DNA from: Pogona vitticeps
Lineage: Eukaryota; Chordata; Lepidosauria; Squamata; Agamidae
Reading direction: 5' to 3'
Length of the DNA stretch: 64,000 nucleotides
NCBI RefSeq assembly: GCF_051106095.1
Contig: NC_135786.1
Coordinates: 202,483,501-202,547,500, forward strand
Position numbers and translations under genes: made by a program. Positions 34,831-47,609 of the stretch are shown piece after piece; position 1 is the first letter of the stretch, and the number at the start of each line of letters is the position of its first letter. The notes under the pieces are model-generated. The model was not told the DNA's origin and searched no databases. It saw nothing but the letters and a program-made list of their open reading frames with translations.

Positions 34831-36527
34831 TGAAAGACTCTTCCTTGTGATCAGGAAGGCAGAGGGTTTGTATGCATGTGACCCCTCCTTATTAATTTTG
34901 AAGGTGTGGCCACCAAATGGGCATGGTAATCACAACAATTCCTGAGGTATAATCCTATTGTCCTTTTAAGGCATTCAGTGGATGCCACAGAGAGGAGATT
35001 CATGAATGTAGTTAATATTTTCCCAACCTCTGAAGCTTACATATTTTATTTACTTTCATGTGTTGGAGCAATAACTATTGCAGTGAAGAGCTTTTTTTTT
35101 TAAATCAAAAAAACTACATCTACTTTTTATTGTCCAGAAGACACACAGTATATCACAGTAGTATGCCATGTAATTACCATTAACCCAACAGATGAATCAC
35201 AAAAATATTTACAATCAATATACATCACAGTTGCCTGTTACTGCAACAGATACTGTTATAAAATTGGTGCAAAGACTTTTTCAGTATGTTCTCATTTGTG
35301 TAAGCTCTCCAAGCAGTTTAGAATCTTGCACAATTAAGATTTTAAATTGGACATGAGTAGCATGAACTTTCCACAGCAAGAGTTACTTGTCCACTGATGA
35401 TCAATAGACACACGACAGAGAGAGGACAGGTTCAATGAGCATACTCCCCTCTCTTGATTATAATCATGTAGTGAAGGCATGCTAGAACAAGGTTAAATGA
35501 TTCTTTTTCTTCTGTGCTTTCTCTAGAATCCCACTTTTACTCTATTTCTAAGTATCTCATCTTATTTCTTCTAGATGTCAATAGGGCTGCTTATTAAGTT
35601 ATTAAAAAGGAGCAGTGTGTGTGTGTGTGTCTGTGTGTGTGTCTGTGTCTGTGCGTCTCTCTGTGTACACATTTCCCCTCAGTCTGTTTTTCTTTTCTTT
35701 TCCAGAGATCACTGTTTGCCGTTTGGCCAAAGTCAATAGAATACAATCTGTCTTTGTTATTTGCTTGGCTGTGAATTTGGTTGTTGGCTGGCTAAACTAT
35801 GCAGCTTACACAGCTTATTTTTTAAAGGCTTAATTCCCATATTTTTCTATTGCAGATATAATGTTTGAGAATTAAAATACATACTATGTTCTCAGTGCTG
35901 CTTGCCACATGGTAAAGGGAAATAATTTTAAGAGAAAGATATTATATTGCTATAGATCCTGGCTGTATGACAGAGAAGTAGATTTAGATGTTTGGGAAAA
36001 ACATGCAGTTGCTTTCATTATTTATCTTTGGGGCATTCCCAGAAACCAAACTATTGTCACAGCCCATCATTCTGCTCTGAGGAGCATTGCTCAGTAGGGA
36101 TTGGTACTACTGTCAGACAAATATGTAAATAAGAACTGAATCAGGGGCATCTATGCATTTCCTGGTGTGGAACAAGAAGTCCAGTAGCATTAAAAGTATG
36201 AAATGACAGCTCCATAGATTCTTGAAGTTATACCTGGCATGCATGCATTGCAACTAGAAGTGGAGAAAGAGAAAAAAAGTCCTAAGGAAAATGAAGGAAC
36301 TCAGCTTTAGAAATGACCTTTCTTTAAATTTACTGCTGGAATGTACAGTAATTGATCACATGATTGTGTTGTTGTTTTTGTTTTGTGCCATGGATTTGCC
36401 TTTGATGTATGGCTACTCTATGAATGAGTGATCTCCAAAATGTCTAGTCCTCAACAGCCCTGTTCAGCTCTTGCAAACTCAATGACACAATCCATCTTGT
36501 ATTTGGTCTCCCTCTTTTCCAGCTACT
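34831..36527. other. Intergenic DNA with (TG)n tract
   Basis: An imperfect (TG)n tract lies at about 35615-35662. No exon or repeat family recognised; the 62-codon frame at 35909-36097 has no recognisable similarity. Confidence 0.4.
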
Positions 36528-36531
36528 TTCC

Positions 36532-36567
<36 letters not shown>

Positions 36568-36568
36568 T

Positions 36569-36635
<67 letters not shown>

Positions 36636-36700
36636 TTTTTTTATTTTATTTATTTAAATGTATGCCATGCCCATCTAGACCGAAGTCTACTTTACCCAGC
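36528..36700 (-). repeat. (ACTT)n and (ATTT)n tract with antisense LINE tail
   Basis: ACTT units to about 36566, then ATTT units to about 36655. These are followed by AAATGTATGCCATGCCCATC and TAGACCGAAGTCTACTTTAC, a reversed L2-type 3' end. The microsatellite is therefore the expanded tail of an antisense LINE. Confidence 0.75.
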
Positions 36701-36801
36701 ACCATTGCCTTTTTCAGAGAATCTTCCCTTCTCATGATCTGGCCTAAGTAGGACAGCCTCAGTGTCAATGTTTTTGCCTCCAGGCTTGATTCACTCTAGA
36801 A

Positions 36802-37102
36802 CAGACCTGGGCAAAGTGCGGCCCGAGGGCCACATATGGCCCGCGAGCCGCTCCTGTCCGGCCCGCAGACAGTTTTGAACATCAAAACCATTTATAGCTT
36901 TTTGTCTAAAGTTGATCAGTTGCTTATCTTTAACCTACTGCAAAAAACCTCTTTAGTATTTGTCAAGATTAACAAGTTTAAAATAAAAACAATCATAACA
37001 TCACTGTTTCATTCTATTTTTAAGTAAAGTTGGTTCGGCCCCTGAACACAGTTCAGATTTTTCACATGCCCCTCCCCCATAGAAATTAATTGCCCACCCC
37101 TG
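36802..37102 (+). mobile_element. hAT-type MITE with perfect 8-bp target duplication
   Basis: Starts CAGACCTGGGCAAAGTGCGG and ends AATTGCCCACCCCTG; the short ends are inverse copies. The 8-bp duplication CTCTAGAA at 36794-36801 and 37103-37110 is perfect. It contains the GGCCCGAGGGCCACATATGG motif but no transposase frame. A diverged antisense copy lies at 16947-17293. Confidence 0.9.
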
Positions 37103-37353
37103 CTCTAGAACCTACTGGCTCGTCTTTCTGGTAGTCCAGGGGTATCTGCAAAGCTCTCCTCTAGCACACCATTAAGCACCATCACTAATTTCAGAGAACT
37201 GTAAGGATGGGGAAAGAGAGTAGGGGGGGAGTGTAGAAAAATAGGCTCTCTTTGTTGCATTTTAAAGAAGGAATAACAGATGACTATCCACTACTTTCTA
37301 AAAAAACTTTCTTACACATTTCCTCTTTGTTCTCAGTAAAAATAAGGGGTAGA

Positions 37354-37570
37354 AGGCTGGCTGGAGAGCTTAGAAATTCTGGCTGTGATTCCGATTCCTC
37401 ACTGTGCGTTCCAGAAAAGCCATCCTGTGCGGCCTTGGGCAAGCTTGCACAGTCCCAGGAGGCCCCAAGAAGAAGGGAATGTTAAACCACCTGAGAGTTT
37501 TTTTGTCTAGAAAACCCTGAAAAGAGTCACCGTAAGTCAGAATTGATTTGACAGCACCCAATTGTTGTTA
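37354..37570 (+). repeat. tRNA-derived SINE with RTE-like tail, sense
   Basis: Head GGCTGGCTGGAGAGCTTAGA, body GGCCTTGGGCAAGCTTGCAC and GAAGGGAATGTTAAACCACC, tail CACCGTAAGTCAGAATTGAT and TTGACAGCACCCAATTGTTG. This is the clearest sense-strand copy of the 8441-8672 family. Confidence 0.82.
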
Positions 37571-39909
37571 AGAGAAAGTGTGTAAGAAAGATACGGGCAG
37601 GATAGAAGGCCATCATATCGCTGCTGGTGCCCTTCTGTCCTTCCTGCATCTTTCAGTCTATGATATGGCTTTGCTATTTGCATTTCCTGACCCACAGGAA
37701 GATGTTCTTCACTGAGAACTGGAAACACACAAGTATTATCATGGTTCAGGCAATGATCAGTGTCACCAAAAGAGCACAAGGCTGGTTGACCCCAATCTGT
37801 GTACAGTACCTTCATTCGGGGCTAGGAGCCTGCATACATCCTTATTTCTCGTGCTTTTTAAAACCATAATTATCAGTACTGCCCATCAGATACATAAGTT
37901 TGAACTTGACACATTCATTTCAATGGCATTTAAGCACATTAGATCACACTGCATTGATAGGATGGCTTGCTTTTTTTGCCGAAAGTTTGGTTCAAATATT
38001 TTTTGTTACAAAATAATTAGAACAAACTATTCAACTGCTATTGTTTCCCTAGCTTCCATACAGTTCACAAAACATTTCACTGGAGAATAGTATTGTCCAT
38101 TTCATTGTGCAGCAGCTCAAGCACTCACCTAGTTTACATTGTGAAATTCTGCTTTACCTTGAGAAAATTAGCCGTTCACTGTAATCTTTCTAGGCTCAAC
38201 ATTCTAATCCAAATGGCTCAATTTTTTCAACATTGGTATTTGATACAATGGGAATGTAATGCTTCAGTTGCTTCACAGTAATGCCTTTTGTTCCATTCTA
38301 GATGCTGATGAATAAAGTACCTGAAATGTGCAGGAAAATCTTTACCTCTGGATATTTTCCAACTCGGCTTAAACATTCTTTCATCTGTCTCAGCATCTAA
38401 ACTTTAAAACTTGTGTGAGTATCTGGCACGATTTTAAGCTCTAAATTTGTCTCTGGTCAGTGTTTTGTTTTTTTTAACATACAGTACAAGTAATGCTCAA
38501 AACATGCTGGCAAACAGAAACTATTCAACATGACACGCAGTCTTAATTCTTTGACTGTGGCTTTCCATTGCATGCTTGTGGTATTCTTTCTAAATAGTAC
38601 AAGGAGGTGGAATGTGTAAGCCTCCAACTTCCTGGTGATAATCCTCCTGAGCACATGGTTTTGTGAATCCAGATGACAAAGTGATTAGTGATACCTGTAG
38701 AAAAGTATGTATTTTATTTGAGACAATGTCTTCATAATGTCATGCTAACAAGATATAAAACTTCATTTGAAAAATGTAATGTGCATACATTAAGTCATTT
38801 GTAAAATAAAAAGGCAGATTGTAGAGTACAAGTGCTCTGGAAGAAAGCTTGGGGGAAGTTTTTTGGAGGGGGTATAACTTCCCAAATAAGTTCTCCATTC
38901 CTGTTACAGCCACTTGTGCCCAGTTCCAGGTGTTTAATATAAACATATCAGGTTCTGGGAAAGCACCTCCGTTTATTACTGTGTCACTGTGACACTCTTG
39001 GTTCTCCTAAACTCAGTGCCTTTCGGTACCGACAACCTAGTCAAATCTCCCCTTCAGTGTTATGATATTTAAAATGCAAAGGCATTCCACTCCTTTTTAT
39101 GGAGCAGCAGATTGCAGAATGAGATCATGTAATATTACTATTCCTTCTCATGAGAATTATACTAGGAGGGTTTACATATTTAACAGTATCTGCCATGATA
39201 TTTGGCATGTACATTAAACCTGGAGACATGGAGTTTCTTGTTTTCAACATGCTGATGTTCCTAGCATTTTTTAAATAAGGACCAGGTAAGGCAACACTGA
39301 AAGAATGCCTATAATTAGTGGCCCATGGATTAAGATGGAAAAATTAAGCTGAATTCAAAAGACAAAATTGATTAAAGGTGAAGGGCTTATTGTAGTAGTA
39401 ATCTGGAGATTTAGCTCTTCGGGATAAATTTACACTCCCTTATAAATATCTTTGTGGTTCTTATAGACCTAACATTGATCCTATACCTCTTTCCAGGTGG
39501 CAGCAGTGGGAGAAGGTGTATTTTATCAGCTTTGGTTGATAACACCAAGCATATGTATTTGTAAATGAAGGAAAATGCACTCCGGCAAACTGTGCATTTA
39601 TACTTACAAGTTATCACCTGCTTTGTACATCTGTAGTGGTTGCCAGTTTTCCCCCACTCCATTCATAATAACTGTTCTATCTTCAAAGTCACAAATAATG
39701 TGAGTCCTGATGATTTTAGGGAATACATTGTTTTATATCAATTTTCCTTTTCCTGATCAGCACTTAAAACATTTATAAGGTCGTAGTCCAAATGGTGTCT
39801 CATAGGCAGGTCATGTTTATCATTTAATAGACTTCTCTCAGCAGCTATTCCAATAGTGCATAACCATGGGGGACACTGCATTCATCAGCTATTAATACTA
39901 CTACCACTA
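37571..39909. other. Intergenic DNA, nothing recognised
   Basis: AT-rich unique-looking sequence. It includes the short perfect palindrome GTGTCACTGTGACAC at about 38980-38994. No exon recognised. Confidence 0.4.
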
Positions 39910-40065
39910 CCATTACTAGTTTATTTATTTTATTTATTTATTTAAATTGATTTATATGCCGCCCACTCTACCCAGAGGTCTCTGGGCAGCTTGCAATAAT
40001 TAAAATTCAATACAATAAAAATAAAATGATTAAAATACAATTAAAATACAATTAAAATTGCCATC
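39910..40065 (-). repeat. Antisense LINE-type 3' tail
   Basis: A TTTATT-rich start, then TTTATATGCCGCCCACTCTA and CCCAGAGGTCTCTGGGCAGC, the reverse of the GCCGCCCAGAGACCTCTGGG segment seen at 40650-40670. Fits an L2/CR1-clade tail. Confidence 0.6.
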
Positions 40066-40261
40066 ATCAGGACCCACAGTTGATGTTATTTCAATTAAAA
40101 GCCTTCTGTTACCATGTGGCATATACTGTATTTTTTTCCCTTAAGGAGTTGGAGTAACACAGTAGCCCATGGTTAGGGGGTGGAGCCAAGTCACCACCAT
40201 ATGGACTATGGACTGCAGGTGATTTCCTTGTTAAATTTGGAACCTGGCTTTTCACAAAGGA

Positions 40262-40385
40262 GAGCTGCTGGTTAGCTCAGTGATTTAGGCATCTTGGGAG
40301 TTTGATTCCGCATTGAACCTCCAGCTGGATTCAGTGATACATAGGGTCCTTCCAGCTCGGCCATTCTGAGATGTTATTACTATTA
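40262..40385 (+). repeat. tRNA-derived SINE with CR1-like tail, diverged
   Basis: Head GCTGCTGGTTAGCTCAGTGA (A box), GGGAGTTTGATTCCGC (B box), tail CATAGGGTCCTTCCAGCTCG. Same family as 47610-47727 and 60319-60450. Confidence 0.7.
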
Positions 40386-40565
40386 TATTATCATTTCAAA
40401 ATGAATATTTTATCTTAATAGGGATCTCTGAAGTAGATTACACTGAGAGATGGCGGATAGCTGAAAACTACACAGTGACTTTCAGCGTGTGTCTCTGTGT
40501 AAAATTGACCCCCCCCCCTTTTCTAAGTTCAAAACTCTGGCCTTTCTACCATTCAGTAATATCAT

Positions 40566-40792
40566 AGAAATCATAGAATAATTGAGTTGGAAGGGACTTA
40601 TGTATAAGGGACTTACATATTTATTGTTTGAATTTTAATTGTTGTAAGCCGCCCAGAGACCTCTGGGTAAAGTGGGCAGCATATAAAATAAATAAGACAT
40701 AGGACATAAGAAATTTATTTGTCATTGCGCTCACAAGTGGGTGCAACGAAATGAGGTGCTCTTCCCCAAGGTAAAACTGGACAACACTACAA

Positions 40793-40843
<51 letters not shown>

Positions 40844-41498
40844 ACCCCCTGCTCAATGCATAAATCCAAATTAAAGCAGATCTGACAGATGGTAGTCCAA
40901 TTTTCTCTCAAATGTCTCTAGCATTGGAACACTCACCACCTCCCAAAGTAATTTGTACCATTGGCTCTAACAGCTAATATGTTTTTCCTGATATTCGACC
41001 TAAATCTGACTTTCTATAGCTTGAATCCATTATTATGTGTCCTGCAATCTGGGATGACCATTGCTGAACAGAGGGAAACTAGCACCTCACATGATTTGGA
41101 GACTATACTTCTGTTAACACATCCTAAAATATTTGCCTTTCTTGCAGCCACATTGCACAGTTGGCTCATATTCAGCTTTTAATCTACAATTCCAAGCTCC
41201 TTTTCACTCAAAGTATTACTGAGCCACATATCCCTGGTCTTGTAACTGTGCATTTGTTCCCCCCTCCCCCCTTGGAGGAGAACTCTATATTTATCCCTAT
41301 TAAATTTCATTTTGTTGTTTTCAGCCCAGTGCTCAAGCCTATTGAGATCTTTTTGAATTTTTTCCTGTTTTCCAAGGTTTTAGCAATTTCTCCCAATTTT
41401 ATGTCATGCACAAATTTGATAAGTATTCCCTGCATTCCCTCATCCAAGTTATTAATGAAAATGTTGAAGAGCACAGGGCCCAGGACTAATCCCTAGAG
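40566..41498 (-). mobile_element. CR1 LINE 3' half, antisense, with nested insertion
   Basis: It begins with CATAGAATAATTGAGTTGGA (reversed tail) and, after an insertion at about 40600-40845, continues CCCCCTGCTCAATGCATAAA, GGAACACTCACCACCTCCCA, TTGCCTTTCTTGCAGCCACA, TTTCATTTTGTTGTTTTCAG and AAGAGCACAGGGCCCAGGAC. The copy is 5'-truncated near 41498, where a hAT MITE sits. Confidence 0.85.
40600..40845 (+). mobile_element. Insertion inside the CR1 copy, with (AATA)n end
   Basis: It carries an L2/CR1-type tail (GTTGTAAGCCGCCCAGAGAC), then AAATTTATTTGTCATTGCGC and GTGGGTGCAACGAAATGAGG, the wording of another LINE-type 3' end. It finishes in about 13 AATA units (40791-40845). Two elements, or one composite, may be involved. 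Confidence 0.55.
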
Positions 41499-41634
41499 CA
41501 CTGGTTCTTAACCTTGGGTTACTCAGGAGTTTTGGACTGCAACTCCCAGAAGCCTTCACCACCAGCTGTCCTGACTGGGGTTTCTGGGAGTTGCAGTTCA
41601 AAAGCATCCAAGTAACAAAGGTTAAGAACCACTG
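41499..41634. mobile_element. hAT-type MITE with perfect 8-bp target duplication
   Basis: Ends CACTGGTTCTTAACCTTGGG and the inverse of AAAGGTTAAGAACCACTG; the arms extend inward over GGACTGCAACTCCCAGAAGC. The duplication CCCTAGAG lies at 41491-41498 and 41635-41642. It is almost a full palindrome of 136 bp with no coding capacity. Confidence 0.92.
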
Positions 41635-41724
41635 CCCTAGAGTATCCTACTTGTTCCCTTATGAATGTATATGATCTAATATGTATCATGGAATGAGAGA
41701 AATCAAACATAACAAGAATGTTCG

Positions 41725-44700
41725 ATACGTCACAAATCAATTTTATTAATTTAAGCACAAAATGAATGAAGAAAACTTCTGTACACAGCTGTGGACACAA
41801 CACACTTTTTGTACAATAAGGCCCAGACAAACTTTTTAAGTCAGCATATTGACTAGAAAAAAATGAAACAAAGGGAAAAAACATGTCCATCTCTATTTTG
41901 CTTAAAGCAAAAAGGGAGAAAAAATTACAACCTCTGTCATTAAAAGATTTGTATATGTGCTTAACTTTACAGACTGCGGAACTGAATTGTTCATGATATA
42001 CAAAGTTATTCAATAGGGGGTGCCATATTATAATCAAGTAATTTGAAACAATCCATAACATAATATAAACTGTAGCAGCAATATGCATCTTCCACAAAAA
42101 AGGTGTTTACCTCACAGCTACTGTTAGTCTTTACAGGTAGTAGCTGGCTTAAAAGCTGGTTTATTTCACAAAACAAAACAAAAAAATCAGAAGCAAAAGA
42201 AAGAACTAGAAGAACTTTTAAGTTTACTTTTAATGAAGACTCCAGTGGCCTGGTACTAAAGTTCAGACAAAGAACTTGAACACATAGGTCAAACGCAGAT
42301 ATACCAAGGGGCTTTTCTTAACCATGTGTATCACTTCTCTCAGCCTGTCTGCCTGTGAAATTCATCCACCCCATTAACAACTAAGAATCCAGGTTAAGTG
42401 GGAAAGCAAACTGACATTTACACTAATGTATGCCTAAACTACCATTATGTCAGCAATGAAGAATTTTCTCTGAAAAATAAAAGTGTGCATATATTAACCA
42501 TGGTTAAGAACAGCCCATTTTCTTACCTAAATCAGCTCAAAGTAAAACCGACAAGCTTGTTCATGATCTTCCTGGTCTACAGAAGATGGTATAGTTCGAA
42601 TGCGGCAAAAGGCAGTTACTAACAGACTAAATAATATTGGCAAATTAATATCTTACTGTGCCCATTGCCAGCAATGGACTAATAGAAAAATCTATTTGCA
42701 GGGGTTAGACTGTTGAAATCAAAATCACATTTGCAAGTTTCTAATTTCACACCAGACTGGGGGGGGGGGCGGGCTCATAAATTAAACAAAAAGTACTTCA
42801 AAATGTTCATATATATTCCCAGTATTTAAAAGTTTTACTTACTGTAAACCAATTTATTTCTCTCTTGTCTCACAATAATGGTAGGAAGAGGACTTTGGGC
42901 TCTGGTCTGCTTCAACAGTTATTGCAAAAGTTCGCTTTCCACCATATTCTGCTCTTTCACTGCAGTACCATAGAGCCACATTGGTTTGCTTCAGACTTGC
43001 CCTCACATAACTACTCCACTCACTATGCTCTGTTCTTACTTCAGCAGATGTCTGGGTGAAATTTGCTGTTTTCATATAATAGTAAGGAATTTATTATCTT
43101 TCGATAGAAGGGGGACTGAGAGGGCAAGAACATTTACAGACAATCCATAACAAACATGTACTGAGTACATCCCAGGGAGTTATCTGTTTGTACCTTTTAA
43201 GATTTAATGACAGTTTTCATTGTTTTGAGTACATGTATTTTTATTTTATTTTATTAACTTATTACATTATGTAAAATAGTTGTTTTTTTTTTTTAAAACC
43301 ATTACTTTAATCATTTTTAACCATTTCAGGGAAAACTCATTTCTCCCATATTCAATATTTACTTGTACAGGGAATGAATCGGCTTGAGAGTGTTTCCTGC
43401 TTACATGAGGATCCTCTGAGTTGAATTCTGGCAATACCACTCCTGGTGGTGGAAAGCGCAAGGGGAAATTACCCCTTCTCTCATAGCTCTTGGTATCACC
43501 TCATCTCTTTTTTGTAGTTAGTGAGAATTTACTCCTTTTCATTCTGCCAGCAAAATTCTTCACTGAGTCAGAAGTCTTACAAGGATAGTAGTAACCTTCC
43601 CTTTCTGAGAGGCAAATTCTAAATACGATCAGAAATGAAAAAGCAAAGTACTGCTCTTAGTTGTAGATATGTTCCAATACATGACCTTTCTACCACCAGA
43701 CAATGCATATGTATAGTTTAATTTCTGCTTTCTTGGCAAAGCACATTGATACAGTGACAGGGTAATCTTTCCTCTCCATGTACTTCACCAGGAAAAATGA
43801 CCGTTTAAACAACGATACCACCTATCATTTGATGTGTTATTTTGCACTTGGACCTATGCATTCAAGAACAAATTATAAACAAGAAATAAGTCCAAGATGA
43901 TCAGGGTACAAAGAGAGATAGTTGGTATTTTGATTTAATAGACTTGCCAAGAAAAAAAAATCTAGAATAAAGAACAGAAATAATAAGGGATTCCTTATTG
44001 ACACTTGACATCCGTGCTTTTGGTCTTGACAAATTGATCTAAAAAATTTCCATTATCTACATATTTATACACAATACTTTCATAAGGCACAGCACAAGTT
44101 TGTGCACACACTGCCTCATAATTCACCAAAAAGCCATTACTACCTTTCAATAGTATTTGCCTAAACAATATGTAAAACATTGTAAATTAATTACAAATTT
44201 ACACAAGAACATTCTTCCTGTACACGATTGTCTCAGTGATGTACCTATTTGCTTAAATTAGACATACTTTAATCTACTTTGCAATGTGCTAAAATCAAAA
44301 TCATTTTGTTATCAGAAGGCAAAGACGCATTATAGCCATTCATTTATCATACATATCAACATTTAGGTGATGATGCTAAAACAGAGTCTGCTCATAAATA
44401 AGATTTACAGAGTACCCTGGGTCTGAAATTTTTTTTAAAAAAGTAAACCTTTTCAAGAAATGTATCCATCAGATTCTTTTGTTTTGTTTTTAAAACATAG
44501 TCTTTGTTGTGCAATCAAGTTTGGTATAGTTAAGAAGGTATGCATGTGTTGCACTGAAGATTCTAGAAATCACAAAGCACTTCCTAGTCTCTTCACAGGT
44601 ACGAACCTTTCAATGTAGTGAACATGGTAAGGACACATCATTAAAACATTCTCATCATGGCTTGTTTTCTTTAGATTCACAGTACTGGGATCAACAGCTG

Positions 44701-44872
44701 TTTCTGACAAAAGGAGACATGCTCCTCCATATACTAGAGGGGCAAAGGTTAAGACCAGTTGCGGCTGCACATCAACATGATGAAGCCACAAAGTTCTGCA
44801 GCCCAGTGCTGACAAAAGACACAGGCACACTGTCCACGGGCATGAGGGAAGTTCTGGGGTTACAAAGTGCTA
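41725..44872 (-). other. EYA1: Probable EYA1 3' UTR
   Basis: The sequence after the EYA1 stop is AT-rich and contains no SINE, LINE or MITE that I can recognise down to about 41650, unlike every other stretch of this length nearby. That is what a transcribed, constrained 3' UTR would look like. AATAAA hexamers on the minus strand occur near 43240-43255 (three overlapping), 42858-42853, 42165-42160 and 41747-41742. The last is followed by a U/GU-rich stretch at about 41720-41690, so I placed the end there. Use of a nearer site is equally possible, and the true length needs RNA data. Confidence 0.5.
41742..41747 (-). promoter_or_regulatory. Candidate distal polyadenylation signal of EYA1
   Basis: AATAAA on the minus strand, followed 20-50 bases downstream by TTGTTATGTTTG and TTTCTCTC, a GU/U-rich element of the kind bound by CstF. 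A hAT MITE (41499-41634) and CR1 sequence begin just beyond, so unique sequence ends shortly after the predicted cleavage site. Confidence 0.4.
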
Positions 44873-44998
<126 letters not shown>

Positions 44999-46455
44999 TT
45001 ATGATCATAGCAACATCAAGCTAATTCATACTGGAAAGAAAATTGATAAAAATAAAATAATGAAAAATATACCATAAAGGTAGAGAACATATGAAATCTG
45101 AATGTGTAAACAGAATATAAAATCACAATGCATAGCTACCTTTCTGTGATGCTGTTACTATAAATTCAGCTCCAAAATGGCAGCCATTTAAAAACTGTTT
45201 TTATTTTTGTTTTTTGTGGCAACAGTAAGTGAAGATGTTGAATAAAAAACTGGAGTCAGAACATATTTTAGTACAAGATGTTGGGCTTAAGTGTTTAATA
45301 CTTGGACCCAGTTTTTTTTTCTGCTCACTGTTTCCTGATACTATCCACAGAAAGAAAGAGTGATTTGCATTATAGAGATATATGTGAAGTGTAGTAAAAT
45401 ATCCCTCAAGGTTAAAATCATATTAACAATGTAAACTAACACATTGGACTATACTACACATTCCAACTGAGTAAATTGTGAACTTTGAGATTAATTTTGT
45501 GACATTGTCTTTGTGATCAAACATCACATTTTCTTTGAAAGGAACCAGGAATGCATCATATATTAGCTTTATCAGAAAAAGAGTTAATCTGAACATGTGA
45601 GTCCCTCTTTCATCTGCTATTGTGTTTGGCACATGGAGATGGACAGTTCAAAGATGACTGTCTGACACTTGGATGTGTTCAACTGGGGTCATATAAAAAT
45701 CAGGGTTCCAGTTGTATGGAGAGACTGTATGTATAGAGCAAAATCTTTTCAAATTGATACACAGAAAATGAGGATTATCCTTTCCACCTCCTTATGTATT
45801 CAGATTAAATGACATAAAGTCAGCATTTTATTTAAATACAATGATTCTAAACACACGTGCCAATGTATTAAGGCACACAGCAAAACTAATAGCTAAAATA
45901 TGAGAAGCACAACATATGAACAAAAAATTCTGACATTCAAGTGATGGGGATGGAGACGGCTGATTTTGCTTTCTACTTGCAGTGCTTCATCTATCTTTAG
46001 ATCTCACTCCCATACCCTTACTTTCATATAATTTTGAAATTATTTTTCAGTCTGAACTATTAAAAATAGGTAAAATCAAAAAATTCATTTCTTTACTCAT
46101 TAGTACCATCTGTTAACATCCCCACAGATATGCACTTTAATGGTTTCATGTAAGAAGCATGAAAATAAACATGTATCCTAAGAAATAAAGAAAATTCCAC
46201 AGCTTCCACAAAATGCACAGAGATACAGGCCAGATTCCATTAGATGCAAAGGTTTGAATAACTTGCTGAAGCTGACTGATGAGGTAGGTGCCAAGGTGCA
46301 TCTCTGTACACTCAACTGTGCAACCAAGATGTGCCTCCACACCTCAACAACTGGCAGCAGTTAGTCACAGCAAGTTATGCAAGACTTATAAAAACAGCAA
46401 TAGGATTCCAACCATTGCTCAAAATCATGCAACATTTGTTGATAATAGCTAAAAT

Positions 46456-46817
46456 TAGAGATAGGCTATTCATATTTGTATCCCTGTGGATGCAAATATG
46501 AATAGCGGTACCACAGGTGCCACAGAGGTCCATTCCCTCCCCCCAAAACTGGTGGTCCATTCACCATTTGGTGCACGGCACTTAGTTTTGTCACTGCTGT
46601 TGTTGCATCACACACGGAAGAACCCCGGCCTACTGCTCCCCTGCCTCCTCGCTCAGCCAACCGCTCATTGGACTCCTTCTGCAATTTGTGCAATGGTAAG
46701 AATGGAGCTCAGTGCCACACGCTGAGCCAGTTCTGAGGGGAGGGAATGGACATCCGTGGCATCTGTGGTGCCACTATTCTTATTTGAATCCCCAGAGATA
46801 CAAATAGCCCATATCTA
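46456..46817. mobile_element. hAT-type MITE with about 95-bp inverted ends, in EYA1 intron
   Basis: The left arm TAGAGATAGGCTATTCATAT through CCATTCCCTCCCC matches the inverse of the right arm (TAGATATGGGCTATTTGTAT ...) over about 95 bp. Flanking 8-bp repeats GCTAAAAT (46448-46455) and GCTGAAAT (46818-46825) match at 7 of 8. Noncoding. Confidence 0.88.
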
Positions 46818-47609
46818 GCTGAAATCCTGTTGGCATTCTATGCCTGTAGAAAGATGACACAAGAAGGACAAAGTCTTTACTTAAAATCACCATAGTGAGA
46901 TGATATTACTGTCAGAGAGAAATTTTCAGTAAAAACTTCTTCCTTCTGTATCATGGTTTCCACATCATCAAACAGATTACAGAGGAGCTGAAAAAGTCAT
47001 GGAACAACATAGGACATTTTTAATTATTGGAATTTGCCTCCTGCCATCAGACTTCTGCAGGCATAGGTACACCTACAGAATTTCAGCCATTAAAATATAT
47101 AAAGTTCACTGTGGATGTGTAGAGTGAAAACTTTCATTTTTCTTTTCAAGTTCTTTCAGGATGGGGATCTTTTGTGCAGCAGCCTTTTTATTTAGCATGA
47201 AATGAACCAGCTATTTTGTTTCATTTCCCCCTTTCCTGTTCAATCTATATCATCCAGAAGTTATGTATAAATAACCTGAAAAGCCACTCCAAAAAAGGAA
47301 AGGTAAGACAACAGAGAATCAATATACAGTACTACAAGAACAGGCCAACTACAAGAACCAAGAGACCTCCAAACTTCACAAACCACCTCCAAACACCCAC
47401 TAAAATATTTACCTATAACAGAATATACAGTTAAATTAACCAAATAACAATTTTTAAAAAATCTATTAAACAGGAAAAGTACACCCCCCCACACACAGGG
47501 GAAATACTGTATAAGAAAATAAAACACAGAGACAAACCCCCATCCCTAAAACATACAAGCAAATAAAAAAATACAAATAATGCCACTCCCCAAAACTAAA
47601 ATTACTGCT

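Noticed and set aside
35615-35833. Cys/Val-rich frame with a membrane-like stretch
   Set aside because: The start is the (TG)n repeat; the remainder shows no conserved family features.
41519-42097. A 192-codon minus-strand frame near the EYA1 end
   Set aside because: Lies across the predicted 3' UTR end and a hAT MITE; no similarity recognised and no start context.
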